Shown here: piece after piece, positions 22,683 to 34,441 of the stretch
Layout of the letters: each line of letters opens with the position of its first letter
How positions within the stretch are numbered: position 1 is the stretch's first letter
DNA from: Dryocosmus kuriphilus
Taxonomy: Eukaryota; Arthropoda; Insecta; Hymenoptera; Cynipidae
Assembly (NCBI GenBank): GCA_038277395.1
Contig: CM076190.1
Location: forward strand, 127,688,197-127,752,196
Reading direction: 5' to 3'
Length of the DNA: 64,000 nucleotides
Notes under the pieces: generated by a model
The model's input: only the letters and a program-made list of their open reading frames with translations
Told to the model about the DNA's origin: nothing
Databases searched by the model: none
Position numbers and translations under genes: made by a program

Positions 22683-23227
22683 GGGTTGATTCTACTAACT
22701 ATGATTACATTTTAATCATTGAGTAAAGTAATTTAATCAGCACATTGCGTTCCACCATCTTTTAAACCATGATTAAAGAAGCCTAAGCACCGTTTAACTT
22801 AATTGGCTATTTTTGGCTGCTTAGCGAGTTAACCAGCGATTAACGGGGCGCAACATAACCTCAAAGTTGAAGTTTAAGTGTAGTGTGACAGTATAGAGTG
22901 AAATATGAATGAAATTTATAATTATATTTTATCTTGATGTGATAATGAAAATGATTTTGGAATTGAGATACGGGGAAGAATATTTAAACAATGAATCAGT
23001 TATTTTGAATCTTTAGATGATTTGGATTTCACTATACGATTTCGTTTATCTAAATTTATCTATCGAAATTTATCTAAATCGAAGTTTGAAATCAGACAAT
23101 CAGAATCACCGTTACCTTTAAAAGTTCGTGGTGGAACGCGTTACAATTTAATCATGATTAAGACGCTGATTGAAAATAATCATGATTAGCTAATAATAGC
23201 TTTAATCGCAGTTGGTGGAATCGTCCC
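22683..23227 (+). mobile_element. PIF/Harbinger-derived MITE with TTA target duplication
   Basis: The ends read GGGTTGATTCTACTAACTAT and, reversed on the right, GGGACGATTCCACCAACTGC; inverted similarity extends to GCGTTCCACC. TTA flanks both ends (22680-22682 and 23228-23230), the 3-bp duplication expected for PIF/Harbinger. Inside, the plus strand near 22997-23056 reads YFESLDDLDFTIRFRLSK, which matches the N-terminal region of Harbinger transposases. No catalytic part remains. This is a deletion derivative of an autonomous element. Confidence 0.8.
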
Positions 23228-23230
23228 TTA

Positions 23231-23940
23231 AAATCGTTACGGGTAATTTTTTTGTGAGAATTATATAAGAGTCTTGTACTGGTATTTATCTCAAACCAGA
23301 AAAAATGAAGTAGAAATTATAAGAGCAATTAAAAATTTAATATATAAATAGTTACGAACAGAAAGTCAATATAAGAAAAATTTATATTCAGTGGAAGGAT
23401 TGTAAGAAATGGAGGTTATGCAAACCTTAAGGTGATGCATTATGATTAAAATTAAATTTTGCTTTGCCTTTACTGGCCACAGGCACAGTCAACTTGAAGA
23501 ATTAATTTAATAATTTAGGCAAGTGTATCAGCTTATACTGTCTATTCGTATTCCTTTAATGAATAACAATAATAAATCTTTTGAAATGTTTTAAAATATT
23601 TTTGGAATTTTTGTAAAATCACTGAAATCTATTGAAATTATCAAAATCTTTGAAATCATGAAATCTGATGTACACTCAAATATCAAGTGTTCAATCCCTC
23701 GACATGTAGATATATTTTTTGATTAAGCCTTTTCTAATAACAAGAATGTATACGCAGTTTATTATTAGAACTAATAAGGACTTGGAAAAAGAATGCAAAA
23801 TGATCATCTACAAATTCAACATAAAATCCTTTATTTATTCATTCAAACAAAAAACATATTGGTACAAAAGGGTTGAACTAATTTCTCCTCTCATACCAGA
23901 ATATTTTCATAAAGAAATTTACCTAAAAAGCTTGCATACG
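23231..23940. other. AT-rich stretch, nothing recognised
   Basis: No gene or clear repeat was seen between the Harbinger MITE and the 3' end of gene A. Confidence 0.5.
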
Positions 23941-23946
23941 TTTTGA

Positions 23947-23952
23947 TTTATT
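23947..23952 (-). terminator. Candidate polyadenylation signal of gene A
   Basis: AATAAA on the minus strand, about ten bases after the stop codon. This is very close to the stop, so a more distal site could also be used. Confidence 0.45.
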
Positions 23953-23961
23953 GGAAATTTT

Positions 23962-26900
23962 TTATTTCTTAGACATCGTACAACCACGCACAGCATCGGC
24001 CAATAGGCTACGAATGCCAGTGAATGTTTTATAGGCAGTATACATGTTCGATCCTATCCGGTAATGTTTGTAGAACTTATCATTCACAGGATCCCTTATC
24101 CCTTTTCGAAGATGATTTGGTATAAATGTAGGTTTAAGGGTAGATCTTCGTAACTTAACTCTTTCATATTTATTCTTTGAATTAAGAAGAACGAGTGGAT
24201 ACAAATAAAACTCATGTAAAATTGCTCCAATGATGACTCCATCTTCTATTGCTACCATAAATTCCCCTGGTAAGTTCCTAATGTCACCATCTTCATATTC
24301 GTAATTACGAACGTTAAGAGCAATAGGACTGTAGTCTCTCATCGGGCTCACAGGTGGTGAAGCTAATTCTGAAAAAATAAAGTATAACTAGCCAATTAAT
24401 TATTGTGTTAATTATTGAGTGAATTTAATAAATGATAACCTCATTAACATTACAAAAAACTGAGATGCGCATAAATATTGATGTGAATGAGTAAATTATG
24501 AATATATTTGGGGAACTCGATGCCGGCTTCACAAAAGAAAAACATTCATTTCAACGATTTTTTTCAAACTTATACGACTTGTCTAGAGAGTAAAGTTGGC
24601 CCATGGAAAAAATAGGGATGTTGCATGAAATGAGACAAAAACATATTTGGAATCTTTAGCAACTTATTAGGGCACTCCAAGAAGGAAAATTTTTTTACCG
24701 AATAACAAATATGTTTTTTGTTAGAAACAAAGTTTGAATATTGAGCCTGCTGGCGGAATTTTTCGCCAAACGTATCGATTTGCTATATCTCTGTGACGTA
24801 ATTTTTTGAGGGAAAATTCAAATGATCTAAACTATGTGAATCTTATAATTATGAATACACATTATTTATAAACACGTATTTCCATACATAAATGTCCCTG
24901 ATCAGGACTACCAAATTCAATCTTCAGTTTTATTTTTGTTTCCGTTTTTATTTTCACATTTTGGATTTCATACTCTAAGGGCTTTTAAGTTAGGAGGGCT
25001 AAATTATACCGGTTATACAATAAGCCGGCAATGAGACTGGATACTTAAAGCTCGATGCAGATGTCGCCACTTCTTTTGGCGTTGCAAGACGCACGTATTA
25101 TTTTATTTTCTGTTATTCATGGCGACCAGCTATTTGTGGATATTTAAGGGCATACGCAGTAGAGCTTATTTTTCTATGCATGCGTCAATTTTGTCCCATC
25201 CTGCTCTCCATGAATAATAGAAAATGACAGAAAACGTGTGCTTTGCGGCACCAAAAAGTGTGGCGACATCTGTGCCGAGCTTTGAGTGTCCAGCCTCATT
25301 CGAAGGCCGCGACAGCCGCGAAACCTGATTGGTCGAAATTAAAAAAAGTAACATGGCGGCTAAAGTGATCTGATTGGTGCACACCAGTATATCTCAGTGA
25401 CATTATATCTGTTTAAATGCGACCAAATAGCCTTATAATAAAAATGATTTGTTTTGTGAAGAATTAGAAACATAAAAAAAAGTTTTCTTTTCTGCATAAC
25501 GTTATTCACTGCTTCAAGTTTCTTGAAATGATTTTATCTCGTTTCATGCAGCATCCCCACTCTATAAGAAAACAATTTAACATTTTCTTTATCTCACTTC
25601 ATCTTTTTTTAAACTTAATTTTTCGACTATATTACATAAGATGTTGTTTTTCAAAATTGCAAGTGAAAAAAAGTTGATTGGCGAGTCAAATATTATAATT
25701 TGTATTAGTTAAGGGAGATGGAATCTGGACACCACAATTTAAAAACAGTGTGGAATAAATATGAAGTTTGTCAAATCTTCCAGATTAATGGCAAATCTGT
25801 TGCGCGCAAATTGTGAATACAATAGCTCGCATATTTGAAAAAGTGCTCTGAAAAAAATTCATAGCTGAACTAACGATATTTATCCTTGATCTGACCATCA
25901 GTATCGTTTGAAATGAAGCAAAGAGATTTGAGAAATCTTTTAAATAAGAATTTGCATTGTAATTTATTTTTACTATTATTATCAATGAATCGCATTTTTT
26001 AAAACATTAAAAAAAAGATATTATATAGCTGAAAATGAAATATTGTAAGTCTGAATACAGCGTTAATTAAATAGGAATCATTTTAACAAAGGTTCGAAAT
26101 TTATTATTTATTTCAAAACTTACGTTAAAATTATAAAGATTAAAAAAGGTCTAATCGAAGTGAGAAAGGGAGGAATTAATAACAAAACTTTTTTTTGAAT
26201 TTTTACACTTTTCTATAACTTGGATTCGAATTTATATAATTTCTTCGTATTTCTTACTAACCAAAAAATCCCACGTGACGTTTCAGTTTTGTAAGACATT
26301 TGAAATCCACGAAGTCACATAGCTAATTCAAAGATATGAAAGTCCATGACTCGGCTATACAGTTGGCTGCTTCAAAGAGCGAAAAAAACTTTTTTCAAGT
26401 ATATTTTAGTTTACTTGATGTTATTTTTCAGTATTTTTCTATTTGAACTATAAATTTTTTCCGCGTGGAATGCAAGTGAAATATGAAATATAATTATTTG
26501 TAATATCCTCTTTTATGATTTAATTTCTCTCATTGATGCAGGTTGAGATTCTTATTTTCTCTTACTGCCCAAGTCAATTATGTTTAGCTCAATAATTAAA
26601 CGTTTATACGCCGACATGTTTTTAATATTAAAAATCCTATACATGATAACTTTTAAGGAAAGTTACAGCTTAGTAAAATATAAATCATAATATTTAACTG
26701 GCCGATTAAGTTTTTTCACTTGAATCTTTGAAAAAAACAATATCTTTCCGTCTTAAAATAGAAAAATCAAATTTAGAAAAAGACGAAGTAAGATGAAGAA
26801 AACATGAAAGTGTTCTCTTATAGAACCTTTTCAGGTAATAAATTTACTCTCTTAACTTGTTTCCACATTTCTCTTCGTTTCCGAGAAAAACTTGAAATTT

Positions 26901-28739
26901 CTATTTTTTTAAAGAAAACTTTCTTCAAAATCGGCTTCGGGAAAGATTTTGGTTCTTGTGGAAAAATAGTTATGAAAGATCCCCAAAACAAAAACAACAA
27001 ACAAATTTTTAGTGTTCGCACCTTTGGGTTGAAGTATAATTTCAACGTAAATGTGGTTATCGAGTTTTGAATTTAAACATTTTTTAAAATATTTTCTGTA
27101 AAGAAAAATGGAAAGTTTTCATAACAAGGCTTGGTTTTCTTGAAATTAATTGTAACTATTCTTTTTTATGCAAAATTGACCGGGGAACCTGGATTTCGTT
27201 GTGCTAGTCACTTTCAATGAAGTCTTCATGTTTATTTTTGATGTTTTTTGAGTAGTTTCCTTTTTATATTTTCAAAATCGAATTTCTCAAAATTGACCAA
27301 TTTAATTTTTTGTTGTCTATTTTTTTGATACTCTAAAGAGCTCTTTTTCAAAAAATTTCAAAACAGTCAGTATTTGCGTAATTTAGGAAATTAATTTGTT
27401 TTTAATTTTCACGAAAAAAACTACTTTTTACATTTTTAATTAAATATTAATGTTTAGTTTAATGACAAAAACAGTTATCCGGAATTAATGAGTGTTAAAA
27501 GGAAGTACAGAAGTACAAAAGCGTACAAAATTCGCTCGAATAAAAAACAAAAGCTTTACTTTTTTGGAATTATCCTTGTAATTTATTGTATTTATTTTTC
27601 TTTTACTGTAAAAATGTTTGTAGTTTCTCGCACGTTCTCGTTAAAAATTTTCCACCAGGTATTGAAATACAAATGTTAAATTTGAAATATTTTCAAATTA
27701 ATTTGCGTGGTATTTTTAATAAGAAACAGAAACAACCCAGTTAGGGGTGTTAAGGGTTGCGAATGGTGTTTTATATTTTTCATGGTGTCCGTTAGTAAGT
27801 GGCATTGAAAATGCCTAATGATTATTTAAAATATCAAAAAGAATTTTTCTTTATTTTTGTCACACTTTATTTCAATTTTTCCCAAAGGAAGTTGGTTACT
27901 AAGGAAAATTAATACAACAAAAATGATGTATTTCGTAACGCAGTGTTTTATAGGTTCACTGAAAATATTTGTGCTCTGCTCACCGAGTTTCGGTGAACGT
28001 TGACACAGTCATTTCATAAAGGCCTACAGCTTTCATTAAAACACATTCAAAAAAATCAACAACTTAGACAAAAATGAAGAAATTCATGGTTTTTTCGAGC
28101 TCTCCGGGCAATTTGGATGAATTATGTACTTGTTTTTTACTCTTTTACTCCTTTTTAATATTCAGTCACTAAAAAAATTTCTAAAAACCGAACAGTAAAA
28201 ATAATTCTGTTTAAAAATATGTTCAGAGTCATTAAACAAACAATGTTATATAACAAAGTATTTCAACATACGCTCACAATTTGAAGAAGGATTTCAGCAA
28301 ACGAGATTTTTTTGATACAACGTTAACTATGCCAAGGTTTCTGGTATTTTTACATTTCTATTATGTGCTTTAAAATTATTATTGAAATAATAATATAATA
28401 TAAAAAATTAGCAGCACAAGGAAAGATTCAAATTTAGTATTAAATATTTAAGTCAGCATTTCCCCGGGGTGGAAACCCTGCCGTGCAAACTAGACCACCA
28501 TGCCCTTATGTATTTTGGCCCGCTGAACACGAATCCGGTATCGAAATCTTTCTATCACGTCAATTTTTTGAGAAAATTGACGCGTGGTACTGCCTACTTT
28601 CCGCACTTGTAGCACAATATACTATTTAAAAATGTTGAAAGCCGGTTTGAAATTAAAAATTAAAGACATTATTATACTTGCCAACAGGATTAGTAAAAAT
28701 CACTAAGGTGAAACACAGAATACCAGTCACTATCCTCAT
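23962..28739 (-). CDS. Gene A: small secreted protein, two exons, function unknown
   Basis: Exon 1 is 28739-28682 (58 nt): ATG plus a hydrophobic stretch, MRIVTGILCFTLVIF, then TNPV, a typical signal peptide. Exon 2 is 24368-23962 (407 nt) after the acceptor TTATTTTTTCAG. The donor is TTG then GCAAGT, a GC-AG intron. Exon 1 ends in phase 1 and exon 2 opens in the matching phase, giving 154 residues and no internal stop. The mature part begins ELASPPVSP. It contains GEFMVAIEDGVIIGAILHEF and a basic, Tyr-rich end (NKYERVKLRR, FYKHYRIGS), with a single Cys. I recognise no domain. The intron is 4.3 kb and full of repeats, so the exon pairing is inferred; exon 2 alone is secure as an open frame with an acceptor. 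Confidence 0.6.
25033..25300. mobile_element. MITE with about 90-bp inverted arms
   Basis: Left arm 25033-25122 and right arm about 25208-25300 are inverted copies: AGATGTCGCCAC and TATTATTCATGG or close variants lie in matching positions. A central spacer of about 85 bp separates them. No coding content. Confidence 0.65.
28440..28620 (+). repeat. Dispersed repeat fragment (GCTGAACACGAATCCGG type)
   Basis: Contains CCCGCTGAACACGAATCCGG and TATCACGTCAATTTTTTGAG. The arms at 41960 and 51565 carry the related GTGCTGAATACGAATTTGGG and ATCACGTCACGTTCTTGAG, and a further relative is at 62720-62870. Its borders are uncertain. Confidence 0.55.
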
Positions 28740-28817
28740 TTTTATAAAATAGATTAAACTTACGAATAATTTCGATAAGAGTTATAACTAATGAATATTC
28801 TCCCAAATGTTTCAATG

Positions 28818-28825
28818 TATTTATA
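28818..28825 (-). promoter_or_regulatory. TATA box of gene A
   Basis: TATAAATA on the minus strand, its nearest base 79 nt upstream of the ATG at 28739. An ATTCATTAG sequence follows about 30 nt downstream and could be the initiator. The 79-nt spacing is shared with the decayed copy at 62 kb and nearly with gene B. Confidence 0.6.
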
Positions 28826-28829
28826 CCAG

Positions 28830-30120
28830 TCGCCATCATGTCCTTCTAAATCATTTGTATTTCTTCATGCTGCTTCTTCCAAATTGAGGTCGAAAAAATA
28901 CCTCTTATGACGTTATTACAAACAATGGGGACAAAAGAACAAGTTATTATACAAAAGAAAAATCATTATTTGTTAAAAAACATTAAACATTTCATATTTC
29001 GATATCAAAAAATACAATCATACGCCCCATTTTTGCATTTTGGGTTGATCTGAACGTATTATGAGAATTTTTGGAGAACTCTTCCTGGGAAGAACAAAAC
29101 TCAAATCAGAACTCCTGGAACTCTGAAACAAAAATTTTTCAACATTTCGGAAGTTTCAAAGTGTAATTCTTAATTTTTTTAAAAATTTTTCTGCGTTGAA
29201 CTTTAACACTCTTCTTGAACTAAAGTACTATGCAAAATAATCGAATTTCTGAAAAGTTTTTCAGAAAATCGATTGCCAGCTCTTGCAAAACTGCAATAAT
29301 GTATGAAATCTGGAAAAGTTTCATTTGAAATTGAAAATTTTGTGTCATCTTTAGATGCCAAACCAACGGGTTGAAGAAAAAAATTTTAGATTGAGCTTTT
29401 TCAAGCCTAGAATTGAAAAAAATATTTTTAAAAAACCAATAATTAAGATATTTTAAAAGTCCAACGAACGATTTTTTTCACTTTAGGCTGAAAGTAGTCG
29501 ACGGCATCATCAAATGTGTGTCATAAAAAAACCGGGATAGACAAGCCCTTTACAGTGAAACTGGGTTAAAGTTATAGTGTGACATTTCTTTGATGATAAA
29601 GTTTACATTCGAGCTTACAATAAAATAATTTTCAATAAAGCTCCAGGTAAAGCTACAAAACTAATTTGCTTTTGCTTACAAATAAGCAAGTTAATTATAA
29701 TAACTAAAATGTTTAAAAGTCTGTATCTGATGTTTTAAGTTCGGTCTCTAAAATTTATATTTTATGGTAATACCCAAAAAGACTATATTTTAAAAATCTA
29801 AAAAAAAAATGAAATAACACTAATTTTGTTTGATTAGTTACTCGTAATTCGAGAAATCTGTAAATGTTTCACCGTATGACGTAAACGCTGTCCGATGGAT
29901 TATAAATTTTGAAAAATTCTAATAAACGAAAAGTAAATCTAAAAATCTACGAGGTTCTAATCTAATCGAATAGAACACGAACGAGAACATGAGTAAACGT
30001 TCAATTACCTTAAAAGGTTTTTCATCTTGGCTGTACATATTCTAAAAATAACTTTGAAGGCTGTTATCCACTAATTTTTGAAATGTCTTGTCCGTTATCT
30101 CTAGCGTGTTGAAAATTGAT
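28830..30120. other. AT-rich stretch upstream of gene A
   Basis: About 28905-29050 is similar to 32100-32245 (shared ACAAGTTAT, TATTTGTTRAAARACA and TTGATCTGAA-like phrases), part of the duplication described at 32065. The rest has no recognised feature. Confidence 0.45.
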
Positions 30121-30125
30121 CTCTA

Positions 30126-31423
30126 CTACATGGAATGAGAAGTCCCGAGCCTCACAAGGAAAAAATTAATTTTTGACCTTAGAACCCTTTTTATTCTTCG
30201 GTGTACTCTCCATTTAAAGTAATGCACTTACTCCAGCGGTCCTACAACATTTCGATACCTTTCGAAAAAAATGATTTATCGAGACCTTCAAAATACGCCT
30301 CTGTTTCGGCCATGACTTCAGCATTCGACGAAAATTTCTTTCCCTGAAGAAACCTTTTCAAGTTTGGGAACAAATGGTAGTCACTGGGGGCCAGATCTGG
30401 TGAATACGGAGGATGCTTAACCAATTGGTAGCGCAATTCGCTCAGTTTGGCCGTCGTTGTCATCGATGAATGTGCTGGTGCGTTTTCGTGGTGGTACAGC
30501 ACTTTCTTCCTTGCCATGTGCGGCCGTTTTTTTTAAAATTTCTTCGTTTAAAACGATCCAGTTGAGCAACCTAGTAGTCACCTGTGATGGTTTGTCCCTT
30601 TTCCAAATATTCAATCATGATTATTCCTCCTGCATCCCAAGAAACACTTGCCATAACCTTCCCGGACGACTGTTGCATCTTTGGACGCTTCGGACGGCTG
30701 CTACCTGCTTCCAACCACTCTGCAGACTGTCTGTTGGACTCAGGAGTGTAATAATGAATCCAGGATTCGTCCACCGTCACGAATCGATGCAAAAAGTCCT
30801 TTTTGTTTCTTTGGAACAAGGCCAAATTACGCTCGGAATCTTCAACATGTTGCTGCTTCTGGTCCGGTGTGAGCAAACGCGGCACTCATCTTGCGATCAG
30901 CTTTTTCATCCCCAAATGTTCATGCAAAATGTTGCTAACGCGTTCTGTCTATATACCCACGGCCTCTGCTATTTCACGCAACTTCGCTTTCCGATCATTC
31001 AAAACGATCAAATGGATTTTTTTTTATGTTTTCCGGTGTGGTGACCTCAGAGGGCCGTCCACTGCGCTGAGCATCATCTGTGCTGGTACGACCACGTTTG
31101 AAGTCCGGAAACCAGCGTTCTACGGTTGCAGTTGATGGTGTGGATGTTTGATAGCATTTATCTAACCACTCCTTGGCCTGGACGGTGTTTTTTTCCTATT
31201 AAAAGACAATGTTTTATTAAAACCCGAAACTCGTCTCTTTCCATCGTTCGCGAGAAACCAAAGCTTGTCTGACACAATTAGCTGTTATTCGAAAACTAAT
31301 GCACGCAAGGTCACGAAACTCAAGGTGGTGCTGTCTAAAGGCTGGTTCTCAACGAAAACGTACATAGTTTAATCCTGATGGCGACATCTCTGTGTGAGGC
31401 TCGGGACTTCTCATTCCATGTGG
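30126..31423 (-). mobile_element. mariner element (irritans-like), 1.3 kb
   Basis: Inverted repeats of about 30 bp start CTACATGGAATGAGAAGTCC on the left and CCACATGGAATGAGAAGTCC on the right (reversed). Both are flanked by TA (30124-30125, 31424-31425). Length and layout match a full-length mariner. It lies in the flank upstream of gene A. Confidence 0.9.
30190..31245 (-). pseudogene. mariner transposase, inactivated
   Basis: Starts at about 31245 (MERDEFRVLIKH), with a helix-turn-helix half and a DDE half. Visible motifs include GRTSTDDAQRSGRPS, WVPRLL-equivalent VPRLLTPDQKQQHVE, VTVDESWIHYY (first Asp), YHHENAPAHSS, and PYSPDLAPSDYHLF (third Asp, DD34D spacing). The second catalytic Asp is Glu in HENAPAH. 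In-frame stops lie at 30949-30951, 30886-30888 (TGA where Trp is expected) and 30242-30244. Three frame changes all fall in A runs, each one base too long (31188-31194, 31017-31025, 30527-30534 read as T). The element cannot move by itself. Confidence 0.85.
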
Positions 31424-32064
31424 TACTTTCAAGATGATTCTTCATCTATCAAATTGGTATTTTTCTTCTACTTTAGGTTGAAATTATTGACCTCTCTAAA
31501 CCAGAATAAGTGAAAGGAAAGTCATTTTTTAATAAAAATTATTAATAGTTATTATTAGTTGTATTCGGTTGTATTCCATTAAAGTGACCTAGGGATGTAT
31601 TAAAGTTATCTCAAGTTTAAGAATGAGCATTGTTAAAAATGATGCACAACAAATCGATGAAAATGTTTCCATTGCGAGGGGTTAACTACTAAAAATGTTG
31701 CTGTACTACACCAGATTTCAATACCTCAAAGTATTCAAAGATTTACAAAGATTTTAGAAGACTTCACAAGAATTCAAGAGAATTCTAAAAACTTCAAAGA
31801 CTTCACAAGTTCTCATAAGACCTCAAAAGACTTCAAAAGGCTTTACAAGTCCTCAAAAGACTTCAGAAGCAAGTGTGCACCTGAAGTCTTCAGTGGCTAA
31901 GCCTTCGAAAAATATTTCCAAAAAGTTCCTTAATATGCTATCCGTATTTTATCAGACAATTCGTAGTTTTGAGATGTATGAGATGGAAAACTGAAAAAAG
32001 ACCATGTTTTTCCTCCCCCTCAAGAAAACTTTTTTTAACTTCTTTTGTGTGTAAATAATCTGAA
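31424..32064. other. AT-rich stretch with a degenerate AAGACTTCAAA repeat
   Basis: From about 31725 to 31875 short imperfect repeats of the form AAGACTTCAAA or TTCACAAG recur about ten times. No gene was seen. Confidence 0.5.
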
Positions 32065-32245
32065 ACACAGAATACGAGTCACTGAAGTAGCAATACTATT
32101 TCAGATTTGTTACGTTATTATGAACAACTGACAAGGTCAAAAAACAAGTTATCACGCAATGGAAGAATCAGTATTTGTTGAAAGACAAGATATTTCGACA
32201 AAAAAAGGTACCTTCATTTACATTAGGGTGGTCTGAAAATATATT
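32065..32245 (-). pseudogene. Decayed copy of gene A exon 1 region
   Basis: Reads GAAACACAGAATACGAGTCACT on the plus strand in two blocks (32071 onward), against GAAACACAGAATACCAGTCACT inside gene A exon 1. Then, after a deletion of about 160 bp that removes the start and TATA box, similarity resumes with the region upstream of gene A (28905-29050). No ATG remains. It is on the same strand as gene A, 3.4 kb away, across the mariner insertion. Confidence 0.5.
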
Positions 32246-32281
32246 AGAACATTTTTTCTATTCTGAATTTTGAAGCCTTCA

Positions 32282-32302
32282 CCCCCCCCCCCCCCCCCCC
32301 CC
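32282..32302. repeat. C21 homopolymer
   Basis: An uninterrupted run of 21 C in AT-rich surroundings. Confidence 0.95.
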
Positions 32303-33240
32303 AGATATAAGGTTCCCAAAAAAATGAACTCCTTTTTTGTGAAATAAATTAATATTTAAGGGATCGTCAAAAGACCTTAAATATTAACAAAAATAATCGT
32401 TTAAACAATTTCTTATTGTCTCCAGCTGGTTAATGATCAACTAAAATTAGAAACCATAATTGTTTAAACGATTTTTTATCGCTGTTATTATATATCTTTT
32501 TTCCAGAAAAATCCTAGGAAGTTGCGGTTTCTGCTACATTTTTCAACTCTTCCGCAGCTGTTTATTTATACAAAAATTATAACCAATGGACATTATCAAA
32601 CATGATTGCTTAAAAAATTTCTCATTGTCTATTACTATCTTTTATCAGAATTAGCCTAGAAAGTTGTCACTTTTTCTGAACTATTCAACTTTTCTCCGGC
32701 TCTTTAGTCATGAACAAATAATATTCAATCGAAATCAACAAGAATCATTGTTTAAACAGTATTCTGTTATTATTGGTTTTGTAATTTTTCATCTTTTTCT
32801 CGTATTTAAGAAAATTATATATGTGAAAAACGAAAGGATGGAATTATTAGGAATAGATAAGAGTAGTCTACGAGAACTTGATAGACTTTTCTTATTATAT
32901 TCTTTATTATATAAGTAAATGATTCAAAATTAATGTGTAAGACAAAAAATCTTTTTAAAAAATAATAAAATACTGTTTAAACAATGAATATTTTTGAATT
33001 TTATTCATTATTATTTATTCATACATAGAGAACAGAAGAAAAGTTAAAAAATGTAGACAAAAAACCCAATCTTCATGGTTAACTCTGAAAAAATTACAAT
33101 AGACTATAAGAAATTATTTGACCATTATTTTTCTTAATTTCCAATAATTATTATCTTATTACAACTGAAGAGTAGAGTAAAAGTTGAAGAATAGAGGAAA
33201 AAATCTAAATTTTCTAGGTTTAATTTGAAAGATGATAAAC
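32303..33240. other. AT-rich stretch with GTTTAAACAA-type phrases
   Basis: GTTTAAAC/GTTTAAACA occurs repeatedly (near 32398, 32461, 32750, 32972), and similar phrases occur near 10570-10630, so an old repeat is possible. No gene was recognised. Confidence 0.4.
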
Positions 33241-33244
33241 ATTT

Positions 33245-33990
33245 TTTTTCAAATCTTCTCACCGAAGAACCTTTTTAGTGCGAGATTCACCTCCGTCCCG
33301 TCTGTCATCCTGTCCATGTCCACTATCTCGACCTTGGACAGGGGAACGAGCTCGCGCACGTCACCTTGCCCCCCGACAGCCTCCTTTATGGCAGAGATGA
33401 GTTTGTTTCCCTCCTCTATTGTCGCCCCGATCTCGATGAGGACGTCACCATTTTGGGTCTTCCTGACACCCTCGACTTTCACGTCAAGTTCGTCAGGGGT
33501 CACCTGCTGCTGGTGGTTCCTGAACACCTCAGCACAGCTGCACCCCGTCGCCTGTTTGACGAGGATTTCGTCGGGGCGCACGCGCCTCGACTTTGCTCCT
33601 TTCGCCGTTTTAGCTATGGGTTATTCCTTCTTCCTCATCGTCTCGAGTTGCGCTCCACTAACCCGAGACCTACGCTTCTTCAACAGCAGTCTTGTCGTAC
33701 TGGCCGCCTCGGGACTAGCGAAAGGGACTCTTGCTAGCTTTCCTGTAACCAGTACAAGAGCCGCGTCGGCTTCAAGAACTGTTTGTGTCCACTTGCTGAC
33801 CACCTTCCTATCTCCAGCTTTGTGCCTTGCTTTACGAATCTTCTTACTCAAAGCATCACGGAGATCCGTTTCAAAGTAGACGCACGAAAAAGACTCAAGT
33901 ATCCCCACGTGCAAATCAGCGTCTATCAGTATGCTACGTAACTCCTCCAGTCCTTCCCTAATTCCAAGGACCACCGTAGTTGCCTGCGTT
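33245..33990 (-). pseudogene. R1-like LINE ORF1 (Gag-like) fragment
   Basis: Two adjoining minus-strand pieces (33974-33621, 33581-33249). The first is helical and basic (KKIRKARHKAGDRKVVSKW). The second has GDVLIEIGATIEEGNKLISA and VRELVPLSKVEIVDMD, the same layout as DVLIEVGAKAKERQHFG and VRHLVPRAQIVVYDL in the plus-strand ORF1 at 35019-35906. The frame stops between the pieces and ends before any zinc knuckles. GC content is much higher than in the flanks. Confidence 0.7.
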
Positions 33991-34441
33991 GAAGGGGAGG
34001 TGCTAGCCCTACTTGGCGCATCCCCAGATGGTGTATTGGGGAATGCTCGCTGGAATCAGAGGGTAGGGCTGAAATAAAATAGGCCCCGCGGACCAAACTC
34101 ACGATTGGTGTCGGTCGCAGCCGATTGGGAGTGCTCTGAATCATGCACGGTCTTTTCCGCCGGCATGGTGTAGGGGATACTGTGAGCTTGCTTTGTCGAA
34201 GTGTAAGCTGCGACCTAGTATCAGGAACCAGCCCCTTCGGACCTTGATTGGGGAGTGCGTGGTGGCTGCAGGGATCGGAACCTGCAGTGCTCAGGGCGAG
34301 TCCGGTCCGTCCGTGTATTCCGGGACCGGTTAAATGAAGGTTGGGCAGATTACTGGGGTAGGATTTAGGTCCGAGGGAACACCCGTTTCCAACTATTTCG
34401 GCCGGCCCCTCCATGCACGATGCGCTGGTGAAACTGTAAGC
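33991..34441 (+). other. Likely 5' untranslated region of LINE elements
   Basis: A GC-rich block between two LINE ORF1 pieces that point away from each other. It runs up to the ATG at 34442 and has no convincing frame. I infer a 5' leader from position alone. Confidence 0.4.

Larger units (their letters stand above)
24369..28681 (-). other. Proposed intron of gene A, repeat-bearing
   Basis: AT-rich sequence of 4.3 kb. It holds a MITE (25033-25300) and a dispersed repeat (28440-28620). Overlapping opposite open frames at 26804-27070 have no family signature and are probably chance. No other exon was recognised. Confidence 0.45.

Noticed and set aside
26804..27070. Overlapping opposite open frames inside the gene A intron
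   Set aside because: Low-complexity Phe/Lys composition and no splice partner or domain; a chance frame is more likely.
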